From the NCBI GenBank assembly GCA_963805715.1, contig CAWDVK010000009.1, positions 496,001 to 560,000 of the forward strand: a DNA stretch of 64,000 nt, read 5' to 3'. Shown piece after piece: positions 47,678 through 57,557 of this stretch. The translations under genes and the position numbers were made by a program. The stretch comes from CAWDVK01 sp963805715. GTDB lineage: Bacteria; Actinomycetota; Actinomycetes; Streptosporangiales; Streptosporangiaceae. The notes below the pieces were generated by a model. It was not told where the DNA came from and made no database searches. It saw only the letters and a program-made list of their open reading frames with translations. Positions within the stretch are counted from its first letter, which is position 1. Each line of letters starts with the position of its first letter.

Positions 47678-50305
47678 TCACAGCGCGTCGTGCCGCTGCA
47701 GGTAGCTCATCGAGATCCAGCCGAGCGGCACCGGCAGCCAGAAGGTCAGCAGCCGGAACAGCAACACGGCGCTGATGGCCTTGGCGCCCGGCAGGCCGGC
47801 CGCCGTCAGTCCGGCGGACAGCGCCGCCTCGACCGCGCCCAGGCCGCCTGGCGTCGGCACGGCGGAGCCGATCGCGCTACCGGTGAGGTAAACGACGGCC
47901 ACGCTGACCAGCGCGACCGAGCCGCCCAGTGCCCTGACTGAGGCGTCCAGGCAGAGGATGTACGTCGCGGTGAGCAGGAATGCGCCGCCCACGCCCTCGG
48001 CGAGCTTGACCGGCCGCTGCGCGATGTCCAGCAGTCGCGGGATCACCTGGCCCAGGGCGGGCGCCAGCCGGGACCGGGCCAGCCGCCGGCCGGCGGGAAA
48101 GGCGAACGCGGTGAGCGCAGCGGCGACCAGCACCGCGATCGCGATGAACACCCAGCCCGGAATATGCAGCGGGCTGTGCTCCGCCCGGCCCGTCAGGGCG
48201 GCGAAAATGATGAGCAGGAGTATGTGCAGCGCGAAGGCGAAGACCTGGGAGACCCCGACGCTCGCGGCTGCCTCGGCCGGGGCGACGCCAGACTTGCGCA
48301 GGAAGCGCAGGTTCAGCGCCACGCCGCCGACTGCGGCCGGCGTGACCAGGGTGACGAACGAGCCGGCGACCTGCGCCAGGAACGTCTGCGCCATGTTCAG
48401 CTTCTCGAGCACGAACCCGGTCAGGGACAGGGTGGCCCCCACGTAGGTGGTAACCGAGAGCACGAACGCGACCAGCGTCCACCGCCAGTCCGCGTGCTTG
48501 AGCACGCTGCTGAAGCTGTACCCCTTCAGCTGGCCCAGCAGGAGGTAGATGGCGACGACGCCGGCCACCATGGTGACCAGCGTCCGCGGCCGGATCCGCT
48601 CAAGCTGGATCGGGGGTGCCTCGGCCTCGGGCGCGCTGCCGAGCAGCCGCTTCCTGAGCTCCGGCAGCACCTGCTTGTGCTGCCGCAGCGCTGTCCTGGT
48701 GCTCCGCTGCAGGACCACCGGCTGCAGCAGGGACACCAGCCCGGCCAGCTCATCGCCGCGCAGCCGGCTCATGGCCAGCCGGGCCGCCCGGTCGGGTCCG
48801 ACCGCCAGCGCCAGCTCGGCGAGCAGCTGCGCCAGGTCCAGCCGGAGCTGCAGGTCGGTGGCGGCCACATCGCCGTTGCCGGGCTCGACCAGGACGACGT
48901 CCCGGCGCTCACGGCCGGCCAGCACGATCCGGTCGGCGGTGAGCGCCCGGTGCGTCACCCGCCGGCCATGCAGCCGCAGCACCGTGTCCCAGATCCGGCC
49001 GAGCTGCTCATCAGTCGGGGCGCTATCCAGCTCAGCCAGCCTCGTACCGGAGCAGGTCTCGTAGCACAGCACCGCAGCCTCGGGCCCGACCCGGACGAGC
49101 GCGCACAGCCGCGGCGTGGCCACTCCGGCATCCTCGACGGCATAGGTCAGCAGCGCCCGGCGCTCCATGGCGCGCTCCACCGTCAGGATGGCGGTCCGTG
49201 ACACCTGGGTCTGCAGCCGGATGCGGCGGTAGATCCGGTAGAGGGCGTCAGCGGCCTGCTGGTCACGGTCGAAGACGATGATGTCCCGCCGGCTGCCGTC
49301 GGCCGTGATGCCGACGTACCGCCGGTTCTCGGTTCCGGTCTCGGGAACCCTGCGGATCTCGGCCAGTGGCGCATCCAGCGGCGCCAGCGCCATCGCGATC
49401 TTCACGGCGGTCGGCCGGTCCGATCCGGTGCCGACGGCGTACCGCAGGCCTGATCCGATCACCGAGCCCAGCAGCAGCGTGATCAGCAGCGAGAACACGG
49501 TGGCGTGCGAGTTCGCGATGAGGATGACCGAGTAGAACCCGATCACGAGCCAGAAGCCGGTCCGCCACCGCGGCCGGCCGGCCAGGCCGATGACCGTGGT
49601 GTAGGCCACCAGGCCGGAGAGCAGCCCGTCGAACGGCTGCAGCCGGACGCCGTTGACCAGCGGGGCCAGGACCGCGTCCAGAGTCTGGAATGGGGGCTGG
49701 CGGAGCACGAAGTTGCCCAGCGCGGCCGCGGCCACGGCGACGGCGGCGATCAGGACCGCTTCGGCGAGGCGGCGCCACTGGCCCCGCATGGCCAGCCAGG
49801 CGGCCATCGCGACCGGGAGGACGAGCGCCGCGATGTAGGCGACCGATCCGATGGTGAGCAGCACCCTCGGCAGGTGCTGGGCCGCGCTCACGGCGCTGAT
49901 CTCGACGCCCAGCCGGGCAAGCCCGGCGACCAGCACGATCTCAATCGCCGCGACGATGCACCGCAGCAGGTCGGCTGGCATCCGGACCCTCGGCTTCAGG
50001 TCGTCCTCGACCCGGATCCCGACGGTCGCCGTGGCGGCATGCGCACGCGGGCTGGTCTCCTGGCGGCCGGCGCCTGCGGCCTCCTCCGCCGGGCCGGCCC
50101 CCTCCTCCGCCGGGCCAGCCCCCTCCTCCGCCGGGCCGCCCCCCTGCGGCGCCTGGCCAGCCCCGGCCCCGGCCGGGGCAGCCGCGTCCCGGGCCAGGAC
50201 AGCCGGGCTGGAATCCGGCCAGGCCGGTTCCGGGCCATCGCTGTCAGCCGCAGCCGGGCCGTCGTTTCCGGCAACCGGCTGCGCTCGTCGGGGCAACCTC
50301 ACCAC
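47678..50305 (-). CDS. Large membrane protein: kinase-like middle and UPF0104/AglD-type C-terminal domain
   Basis: 875 residues in three parts. Residues 1-95 are a Pro/Glu/Gly-rich tail with repeated GPAEEGA. Residues 105-290 hold six transmembrane segments. Residues 300-540 form a soluble domain with kinase-like traits: a VKIA strand, the YAVEDAGVATPRLCALVRVG hinge region, and VTHRALTADRIVLAGRERRD resembling a degenerate catalytic loop. Residues 555-870 have about eight helices and are UPF0104 (lysylphosphatidylglycerol-synthase transmembrane type), including FVTLVTPAAVGGVALNLRFL and AVPTPGGLGAVEAAL. Actinobacterial relatives may translocate or modify lipids. Start GTG 50305 is tentative. 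Confidence 0.8.
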   Translation of the reverse strand: MVRLPRRAQPVAGNDGPAAADSDGPEPAWPDSSPAVLARDAAAPAGAGAGQAPQGGGPAEEGAGPAEEGAGPAEEAAGAGRQETSPRAHAATATVGIRVEDDLKPRVRMPADLLRCIVAAIEIVLVAGLARLGVEISAVSAAQHLPRVLLTIGSVAYIAALVLPVAMAAWLAMRGQWRRLAEAVLIAAVAVAAAALGNFVLRQPPFQTLDAVLAPLVNGVRLQPFDGLLSGLVAYTTVIGLAGRPRWRTGFWLVIGFYSVILIANSHATVFSLLITLLLGSVIGSGLRYAVGTGSDRPTAVKIAMALAPLDAPLAEIRRVPETGTENRRYVGITADGSRRDIIVFDRDQQAADALYRIYRRIRLQTQVSRTAILTVERAMERRALLTYAVEDAGVATPRLCALVRVGPEAAVLCYETCSGTRLAELDSAPTDEQLGRIWDTVLRLHGRRVTHRALTADRIVLAGRERRDVVLVEPGNGDVAATDLQLRLDLAQLLAELALAVGPDRAARLAMSRLRGDELAGLVSLLQPVVLQRSTRTALRQHKQVLPELRKRLLGSAPEAEAPPIQLERIRPRTLVTMVAGVVAIYLLLGQLKGYSFSSVLKHADWRWTLVAFVLSVTTYVGATLSLTGFVLEKLNMAQTFLAQVAGSFVTLVTPAAVGGVALNLRFLRKSGVAPAEAAASVGVSQVFAFALHILLLIIFAALTGRAEHSPLHIPGWVFIAIAVLVAAALTAFAFPAGRRLARSRLAPALGQVIPRLLDIAQRPVKLAEGVGGAFLLTATYILCLDASVRALGGSVALVSVAVVYLTGSAIGSAVPTPGGLGAVEAALSAGLTAAGLPGAKAISAVLLFRLLTFWLPVPLGWISMSYLQRHDAL

Positions 50306-50405
50306 ACGATCGTTTCACCTGCAGGCCGCATTACCACCATGCCCCCGCGCGATCACCCAGGTGATCGCGTTCAGTTACCGTGCCGTGACGGCTGCGGGCG
50401 GGCCG

Positions 50406-53400
50406 TCAGCTGCCCGCCCAGGCCGTGTGCGGCCCGCCGCCGGCCATCAGGTCGCGGTAAAGAGCAGCCGTCCGCGGATGCGGCTCGCCGTCCGGAGCCA
50501 GCTCGCCGACGACCTCCAGGCAGCGGTTCCAGGCCTCGCGGACACCGGTGAGATTGCCGGCCGCGTGCTCGGCCATCATCAGGGATCGCCAGAGCTGCTC
50601 CGCCCCGGCGTCACCGGCCAGGCCGATCCTCGCCGCACGGCCCGCGGCGGCCGGATCACCGGCGGCCAGTTCCAGGCCGGCGAGCGTCTCGGCGGCATCC
50701 ACGATCTGGGCCCGCACCGTCTCGGTCAGGGCCAGGTCGAGCCACCAGTAGTAGCAGCCGGTAAACGGCTGGCCCCGGATCAGGCCGAGTGCCTTCCTGA
50801 GGCAGTCAGCGTCGGCCGCCAGGATCCCTCGCCGGGCCAGGCTGTCGAACTCGTGCCAGTCCACCCTGGCCTCGGGATGCAGCGCGTACTGCCCGCCGCC
50901 CAGGTGCTCGATCCACTCCCGGCCGTCGGCTGCCCGGCCCAGCTGGCGGCGGGTCCGGACCAGCAGCTGGCGCAGTGAGTCGCTGGGCTTGGGGTGGTCG
51001 GGGTCAGCTCCCAGCAGGTGGCACAGCTGCTGGTTAGACAGCCCGCCGGGCGCGTTCAGGGCCAGCGCCAGGACCAGCTGGCTCTGCGCCGGCAGCAGCG
51101 CGCCCGGCTGCCCGTTGATGGTGAACGTGCCGAGCACGCCGATCCGCGGGGGAGCCGACAGATCGGGCTCGGCGGCACCGGCCTTCGCCGGCCCGGACTG
51201 CGCCGCAGGCGGCTGGCGGCCGTTGGACCCGGCCCTGGCCGCGGCTGTCGTCTCCGGGCTCTCCGGCCGCATCCACGGGGGGCCGGCCCGCCGTCATCCT
51301 GGCCAGGATCGCTTTCGCCGGCGTCCGGGCTGATCTGGCCGGTCCACAGGTCGGCCAGGTCATCGTCGGCCTCGGCCAGGCTGCCGGCCGGCTCCGGCCA
51401 CGCATAGGGCTGATCGGCCGCGGCGTCCTGGCGCCAGGGCTCAGCTGGCCCGGAGGCGGCGGCCCAGCCGTCCGCCGGATGGCTACCCGGGCCGGCTCCC
51501 GGCGTGTTCTCCGCCGGGCCGTCAGCGGGCTCGTCATCACCGGCCAGGTCATCACCGGCCAGGTCATCACCGGCCAGGTCATCACCGGCGGAGGCGTGGT
51601 CAGCCGGGGCGTCGCGCCGTCCGGCGGCGTCGTCCGGCCCGGCGGTCCCGGTCAGGTCAGCGGGCCAGGACCAGGAGTCATAGGGCGGATCGCCCGGGTC
51701 CACGTCGTGCTCGTCGGTGGCGATGGCGAACAGGCTCGTCAGGGCCCGGTAATCGGCGTCCTGCAATGGCTGCGGCCATGCCTCGAGCTGCAGCGGCCGG
51801 ATGCGGGCGATCATCCCGCCCGCGGCCGCGGGCTCGGGCGCCAGCTCAATGCTGGCTGGCGCCCGGCGGCCGGCGACCTCACCGCCCGGTACCAGCGCGG
51901 CGATCCCGCCCGGCTCCCCGGCCAGGTCGATCAGCATGGCGAGCTGGCTGGGCGACGGCGGGATCCGGCTGACCAGCAGGGTGAGTGCCCAGTCCTCGTC
52001 GCCGGGCTCGGCCAGCCGGTGATAGCGCACGTCAGCGCGGGCCGCGCGGCCCAGCCGGCGGCGGAGCACGACGGCCTTGGCCGCCAGCAGGTCCAGGCCG
52101 GCGTCCAGGCTCTCGCAGCAGGTGCCGCGGCCGCCGAGCACGGCCAGCTCGGGGAAGCCGACGAGAATGAGGTCATACCAGCCGGAGAAGCTCGCCGGTA
52201 GCCAGCTCGGCGGCCGCGCTGCCGAGCACGGCCGCCGCTAGTTCGGGCGGCCCGTCGACCGTGGTGACCTGCAGGTGCTCCAGGTCAGCCAGCAGGTAGC
52301 CGCCGTCGACGGCGCCGATGGTCAGCAGCCCCGGCAGCAGGTCCCCGGCCTCGGCCGCAGGCCAGGGACGCTCGCCAGCCAGCGAGAGCCGCCAGGCCAG
52401 GCCCTGCCGTCCGCCGGGAACGGAGAAGGGCGGCGGCGGAGGCTCCGCGGGCGGACTGCCGAGCAGCAGTTCCATGCTGTCCGGCAGCAGCCGTACTCCG
52501 GTGACATCGGGGACCTGCTGGCCGCCCAGCACCAGCTCGGCCCCGAGGCTGGCCAGCGTCTCGCGCAGGGCCGGGACCGGCCGCTGCGGCGCTGCGGCCC
52601 GCAGCCGCTGCTCGGCCTCGATCACCGGGGCGCTGACTGGCAGCGGGATCCTCCGGCCCGGCCGCCTGCCCTGCCGCTGCCGGTGCCGCAGCCTGGCCAG
52701 GCTGACGGCCGCGCCGCCGGCGAGCACTCCGGCGCCGAACGCGGCCGCCAGCGGGATCTGGTTACTGGCTGGCAGCGCCCCGGCCGCCTGCACGCGCGGC
52801 GCCACGCCCCCTCCGTCGCCAGTGCCCGTGCTGCCGGGAGCGCCCGTGCTGCCGGGAGCGCCCGTGCTGCCGGGAGCGCCCGTGCTGCCGGGAGCGCCCG
52901 TGCTGCCGGGAGCGCTCCGGACCGGAGCCGCGGGCGAGGGCGCGGCGACGGGGGGCGGCGACGACTCACCGGCCCGCGGGGCCGGCGCCGCGGACGCGCC
53001 GGACGGGCGGGCTTCCTGGCCGCCGGAGCCGTGCTCCGGGCGCTGGTCCGCGGTCTGGCTGGCGGTCGCTGGACCGGCAGGCACCTGCAGCACCCAGCCG
53101 GGCCAGATCACCGAGGGGTCGGTGAATACCTCGCCATCGCCCATCTGATGGCCGAGATTCAGCGCGACGATCTCCGGGTAGCGGTCGCCATCGCCGAGGT
53201 AGGTCTGCGCGATGTCCCACAGGCACTCGCCGGGGCGAACGGTTACCAGCTGGTAGAAGCCCATGCTCATCACCTGCGAGGCTGGCGTCGCGGACGGATG
53301 GTCAGGCTGCGGCGCGGCCGAGTCGGTCAGTGCCAGGACAGGAAGCTCGGCCGGCGGCATCGCGGTGATGCCGGGCTGCGGCGGGGCCGGCGAAGCCGGC

Positions 53401-53972
53401 CATGATGCGGCCGCTGGTCCCCCCAGCGCCGCCGCCATGGCGGCCGGGTCCGCTGGGTCAGCCAGCGCAGCCGGGCCGGGGTCAGCCAGCGCCGCGGTCA
53501 GCGCATCTGGCCGGGCGTCGGCCTGCGGCGCGGCGGTAGCGGCGGCCTGCGGCACGGCCTCCGCCGTCACCGCAGCCGATGCGGGCTGCGGCAGCGCGAG
53601 CAGCGCGCCGACCGGAGCCGCGGTGAAGGTCAGCGCGACCAGCGCGACCAGCCGGCCCGCGGCGTCCTGCACCGGGCCGAGCCGCAGCCGCGGCGCTGAC
53701 CGGCGGCGCAGCAGGGCCTGGGTCTCTGCCAGCACCGCGAGGCAGAACCCCGCCCACGCCAGCCAGCTGATATCGCGCACCGCCGCCAGGAATACCGTGC
53801 CGCTGTCCCGGTGCAGCAGGCCGCTGGCGAGCTGATGCCAGCCGGGCAGCTGGCCGGGCAGCGGCGAGCCGCCCAGCCGGTACAGCAGGACCGGCAGGCC
53901 GCCGAGGATGGCGAGCAGCACGGCCAGGGCCGTCAGGCCGGTGACGGCATCCTGGCCTCGCCGGCCGCTCAC
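50406..53972 (-). CDS. Tad-locus regulator: membrane-LysM-BTAD protein, frame broken near 52188 and 51280
   Basis: Conceptually about 1188 residues. The N-terminus has three transmembrane segments (9-30, 62-82, 105-125), then a LysM domain (LVTVRPGECLWDIAQTYLGD, VIWPGWVLQVP) and a proline-rich linker with APGSTG repeats. One more hydrophobic segment (FGAGVLAGGAAVSLARL) precedes a cytoplasmic region ending LGSAAAELATGEL. The second frame resumes YDLILVGFPELAVLGG, and a third carries the C-terminal BTAD/winged-helix part (RIGVLGTFTINGQPGALLPA, TETVRAQIVDAAETLAGLEL). Removing one base at 52188-52189 and adding one in the G-run 51277-51282 restores a single frame. Such LysM-BTAD proteins accompany actinobacterial Tad loci. 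It is the last gene of the operon, overlapping the TadG-like gene. Confidence 0.8.
51533..51589 (-). repeat. 15-bp tandem repeat coding for GDDLA units
   Basis: GTCATCACCGGCCAG (plus strand) three times plus a partial fourth, in the acidic linker of the LysM-BTAD protein. Confidence 0.85.
52824..52913 (-). repeat. 18-bp perfect tandem repeat, five copies, coding for APGSTG
   Basis: GCCCGTGCTGCCGGGAGC (plus strand) five times without mismatch, in the proline-rich linker after the LysM domain. Recent expansion is likely. Confidence 0.95.
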
Positions 53973-54439
53973 TGGCCGGGCCCCGTCACGCCGGTGACCA
54001 GCTCGGCTGTCGCGGTCTCGGTCGCGCTGAGGGAGTCGATCCCGATCAGCGAGAGCACTCGCGTCGGCTCGGTGATCGTGACCGTGACCTGGATCAGGTG
54101 CTGGCCGGACGGGAAGGTGACGGAGCCGGAGTCGCCCGCGTTCGCCAGGTACTGCTGCGCCGCTGCCTGCGCCTGGGCCTGATCGACGATGAATGCTCCG
54201 CTGGAATAGGCGGCACCCTGATTGATCATTCCGGCCCCGGCGCGCGCAGCCTCCTGGGCGACTGCCGCCGCATTCTCGGCATCGGTCAGCTGCGCCCCGC
54301 CGTCAATGACCAGGCCAAACAGCGCTAGTAACGAAACGAAGAGTACGGCCAGCATCAGCGTCAGCGACCCGCGCTCGGCTTCAGCCCGGCCCGCCTTCGG
54401 CGGCAGGGCTCGCACGCGCGGGCTGCCCGGCGCTCTCAT
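53969..54439 (-). CDS. TadE/TadG-like pilus-assembly pseudopilin
   Basis: 156 residues from ATG 54439 (GGGAG, 7-bp spacing). The sequence AERGSLTLMLAVLFVSLLAL and FGLVIDGGAQLTDAENAAAV is the TadG-type start: a prepilin-like Gly followed by a hydrophobic helix and a polar region rich in Ala. The C-terminal domain (FPSGQHLIQVTVTI) is beta-rich and outside the membrane. It is part of the Tad operon and overlaps the LysM-BTAD gene by 4 bp. Confidence 0.82.
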   Translation of the reverse strand: MRAPGSPRVRALPPKAGRAEAERGSLTLMLAVLFVSLLALFGLVIDGGAQLTDAENAAAVAQEAARAGAGMINQGAAYSSGAFIVDQAQAQAAAQQYLANAGDSGSVTFPSGQHLIQVTVTITEPTRVLSLIGIDSLSATETATAELVTGVTGPGQ

Positions 54440-54634
54440 CTGCCGCTCCCTGCTCCCCGATCCGCCGTAGCTGGATCTGCCGCAACTGGCCACGCTGGCC
54501 GCAGGGTGAGAATTCTTCGCGCGAGCTGTGACATTCACTGTGACACCGCCAGGAGAGTGGCTGACCGCGGCAGGCAGGCGACGGCGATGCGGCCCGGCCG
54601 CTGCCGCTCGCCAAGTCCGGTATGGCAAGGCCGA

Positions 54635-55141
54635 TCACGCCCTCTCGGTGCCGGGCGGCAGCCCGGCCGGCCCGCCGAGGCCGACCGACCTGCCCCGGTA
54701 GGGATCCAGCGGGGAGCTGAAGGTAGCCGACAGGGTCTTGCTTCCCGGCATGCCGGGAACAAACAGGTTCGAGAGGCTGACCGTGCACTCGACGGTCACG
54801 GACACGCTGGCCGGCTGCCCGAGCGGCGCGCCGAACTGACCGAGCACCGGCAGCACCTGCGGCGCGCAGGACAGCCCGTCCTGGGCCAGCTCGGTGTCGG
54901 CGCTGAGCTGCGCGGCCGCCTGCGCGGCGCTCTCCGTGCGGGCTATCGATGCCTGCCGGGCCGCGTCCCTGGCTGCGGCGTCGACCGCGCCCTGCGCCAT
55001 GGTCGTGCGGCCGGCCCCGATCATCAGGCCGATCAGCGCGACCACGATCGGCGCCAGGATGATGAGCTCCAGCGGCGCGTTGCCGGCCTCGCGGTCCGCC
55101 GGCGTCAGCTGTATCCGGAAGGACGGCCGGGAGCGGGTCAT
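54635..55141 (-). CDS. TadE-family minor pilin
   Basis: 168 residues. EAGNAPLELIILAPIVVALI shows the TadE prepilin pattern: Gly at the cleavage point and Glu at +5 of the mature helix. Helical Ala-rich and beta-rich exported segments follow, with two cysteines (SCAPQVLP, VECTVSL) that could form a disulfide. Its start overlaps the preceding TadE-like gene (ATGA). Confidence 0.85.
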   Translation of the reverse strand: MTRSRPSFRIQLTPADREAGNAPLELIILAPIVVALIGLMIGAGRTTMAQGAVDAAARDAARQASIARTESAAQAAAQLSADTELAQDGLSCAPQVLPVLGQFGAPLGQPASVSVTVECTVSLSNLFVPGMPGSKTLSATFSSPLDPYRGRSVGLGGPAGLPPGTERA

Positions 55142-55548
55142 GGCGTGGTGAACCGCTCGACGGGGGCCTGCGCCACCTGGGTCACGTGCAGCAGCGGGAA
55201 TCCCGGCACCAGCGAGGGCACTCCCCCGGTGACCTCGATGGCGATGGTCTGCGCGGAGCCTGCCGGGACCACGGCGGCAGCCGGGCTGATCAGGTAGCCC
55301 GGCGCGGTGGACCTGGCGAAGGCCTCGGCGGCGCTCGGGCCAGCTCCGGCTGGCGCGTGCGCCTCGCGGGCCGCATCCACTCCCTGCCGGGCTGCCGCCA
55401 ACGCAGCGGAGCTGGCCAGGTAGTAGACCGTCAGCTGGGCGATGACCATCAGCGCCGCGAAGAATACCGGCACGATGATCACGTAGCTGAGCGTGAAGGC
55501 TCCGGCATCGCCCCGGTCAGCGGCCACGCGCGTGGCTGTCTGGCGCAT
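55138..55548 (-). CDS. TadE-like minor pilin without the +5 glutamate
   Basis: 136 residues from ATG 55548; a start at 55587 would lie within the pilin gene. DAGAFTLSYVIIVPVFFAAL has the prepilin Gly and hydrophobic helix, but Ser replaces the usual Glu at +5. The exported part is Ala-rich and ends HVTQVAQAPVERF. It runs in tight overlap with the pilin gene and the next TadE gene. Confidence 0.8.
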   Translation of the reverse strand: MRQTATRVAADRGDAGAFTLSYVIIVPVFFAALMVIAQLTVYYLASSAALAAARQGVDAAREAHAPAGAGPSAAEAFARSTAPGYLISPAAAVVPAGSAQTIAIEVTGGVPSLVPGFPLLHVTQVAQAPVERFTTP

Positions 55549-55549
55549 G

Positions 55550-55750
55550 TCAGGGAAGGTTGCTGACTTCTGACTCGATCGCGGCATGGAAGATGCCGTA
55601 GGCGATACCGGCGGCCACGACCAGCGAGGCGGCGATCACCAGCCACTCGAGCGACAGCGCGCCCGCCTCGGGATCACCCTTCCTGGTCGCAGTGCCCTGC
55701 CATCTGGCCCGGTGCAGCAGGTAGCTGACCGCGAACCACATCATGCTCAT
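55550..55750 (-). CDS. Flp-type pilin-like protein (Tad pilus major subunit candidate)
   Basis: 66 residues. DPEAGALSLEWLVIAASLVV then AAGIAYGIF: cleavage after Gly would leave a mature pilin starting ALSLEW with Glu at +5 and an aromatic at +6, as in Flp pilins. The leader is long (about 33 residues) and contains aromatic residues. Being short and placed between tadC and the tadE genes, it is the best candidate for the pilus subunit. ATG 55750 follows AAGGA. Confidence 0.8.
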   Translation of the reverse strand: MSMMWFAVSYLLHRARWQGTATRKGDPEAGALSLEWLVIAASLVVAAGIAYGIFHAAIESEVSNLP

Positions 55751-55778
55751 CTGGGGCGTCCTTCCTCTGGGCGTCGTG

Positions 55779-56644
55779 CTATGTCGCGCCGACTAGTCGG
55801 TAGACCACCGGAAAGATCAGCAGCACCAGGAAGCCGACGGCGAGCAGCGCAATCGGGACCACCATGGTCGTGCTGCGGAGCCGGCCCTGGCCCGCTCGGC
55901 GGCCAGCGCCTGAGCCCGCATGGACGCTGCCCTGGCGGCCAGCGTGTCCAGGATCCGCGCGCCCTCCTGGCCGGCTACCTCGGCAATATCAGCCAGGTCA
56001 GCCAGCTCGGTGACCCCGGTCTCGGCGGCCAGCCTGGCCAGCGCCGTCCATGGCGGGGCGCCGACCCGGCGCGCGGCGTCGAGCGCCGCTCCGATGCGCC
56101 GGAACGCCCAGCCGTCGCCGATGTCGGCCGCGGCCTCCAGTGCCTCGGTCGGCCCGGCTCCGGCACCTCGCTCGAGTCCGACCAGGTCCAGGTAGCTGGT
56201 CAGCGCGTGCCGGAAGTCGGCCCGCTTCTCGGCAGCGTTCACCCTGGTCACCAGGTCGGGCGCGAAGAACAGGGCTACGCCGAAGGCGATCGAGCCCACG
56301 GCCGGGATGGCCCAGCCCAGGCCGGCACCGTCCAGGGCCAGGATGGCCGCGGCGGCCGGCCCGAACGCCAGCCCGATCAGCCCGCAGCACACCTTGCTGG
56401 CCAGCCAGCCGGACCGGTCCTGGCCCAGCAGGCTGAGATCGGCGGCCGGGACCGGCAGCCAGGGCATGGCAGCGGCGGCCCGCTGGCCGACGGCGCCGCG
56501 CAGTCCGGCCGGGGCCGCCGGGGCCGCCGGATCGAGTCTCGCCAGCGCGGCGTCCAGCCGGGCAGGCGCGGGCAGCAGCTCGCTGACGGCGACGAGCACG
56601 CCGAGGCCGCAGAGCGCCCCGGCGATCACGAACCAGCCGCTCAT
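55779..56644 (-). CDS. TadC-like pilus-assembly membrane protein, frame broken near 55876
   Basis: About 288 residues when repaired. From ATG 56644 (GGGGAGG upstream) the frame has an N-terminal helix (WFVIAGALCGLGVLVAVSEL), two central helices (LASKVCCGLIGLAFGPAAAA, GSIAFGVALFFAPD) and the GspF/T2SSF domain (DFRHALTSYLDLVGLERGAG to GARILDTLAARAASMRAQAL). It then runs into nonsense. The next frame continues STTMVVPIALLAVGFLVLLI and FPVVYRLVGAT, the expected last transmembrane helix. Adding one base in CTCCGCAGC near 55876 restores it. TadC and TadB form the inner-membrane platform. TadB's stop overlaps the start. Confidence 0.87.
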
Positions 56645-57557
56645 CACGGCCTCCCCGCCGGGCCGGCCGGCACCCGTCGTGCCCGCGGCCCGCCGGCCTG
56701 CCCGGCCGCGGGCCGGCTGGCGGTCGCGTCGGTCAGGAACCGGCCCGGCGCGGCGATGCTGCCGAGCCGGTGCAGCCAGGCCAGCCCGGCCGCGTACAGG
56801 CAGGCAACGGCGCCGAGCACGACCTGCCCGGCCGCGGTCCCGAACGGCGCCGAGTAGGAGCGGTTGAGGACGGCGAAGACGGTGAACCCGGCGACGAACA
56901 GCGCGATCCACTTCACCGTGGTCCGGTGCTGGGCGCGTTCCGCGTCGATCTCGCGCCGCGCCGCCACGTCCCTGGCCAGCAGCGCGGCCAGCGCGGTGAG
57001 CACGTCCTTCGACCCGCCGCCGCGCCGGCCCGTGGCGATGATGAGGGCCGCGGCGATGCGGTCCCCGGCCGGATCGTCGATGTCGGCGGCGAACGCCCGC
57101 AGCGCGGCCTCGATGCCGGTCCGCGCGGAGATCCGCGCGGCCAGCGCGTTCACCGGCCCGGCGATGGCGGCCGGCGCGGACCGGGCACTCGCCTCCAGGG
57201 CGTCCTCCAGGCCGCGGCTCGCCGTCACCATGTCGGCGAGCCGCCGGATCCACTGCTCCAGGCCCTCCAGCATCGCCGTGCGCTGGCGCTGGCCGCTGGT
57301 ACTGGTCAGCCGCGGCAGGTACAGGACGGCCGCGGCGGCGATCACCGCGCCGACCGGCCAGCGGGTCAGCGCGAACACCGCCAGGCCGGCCAGGATCGCG
57401 AGGACTGCCCGGCGGCGCGTTCCGGCCGCCAGGACTGTCGCGGCGGCCAGCCGCGGTGGCGGCGAGCCGGGGTCCAGAACCCGCCCCCGCAGCCCGATGA
57501 CGAGCAGCAGCAGGCCGATGACCAGAAGCCGCCGGCCAGCGCGGCCAGGAGGGTCAT
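56644..57557 (-). CDS. TadB-like pilus-assembly membrane protein, frame broken near 57528
   Basis: About 304 residues when repaired. ATG 57557 overlaps the TadA stop (ATGA) and reads MTLLAALAGG. The continuation LVIGLLLLVIGLRGRVLDPG, VLAILAGLAVFALTRWPVGA is in the next frame, one base being missing near 57525-57530. The rest is intact: LEGLEQWIRRLADMVTASRG, a T2SSF domain, and two C-terminal helices (TTVKWIALFVAGFTVFAVLN, VVLGAVACLYAAGLAWLHRL). It is an inner-membrane partner of TadC and the TadA ATPase. Confidence 0.87.

Noticed and set aside
56645..57253. Upstream extension of the TadC frame to 57253
   Set aside because: That part is antisense-free but lies inside the real TadB frame; TadC starts at ATG 56644 with a good ribosome site.
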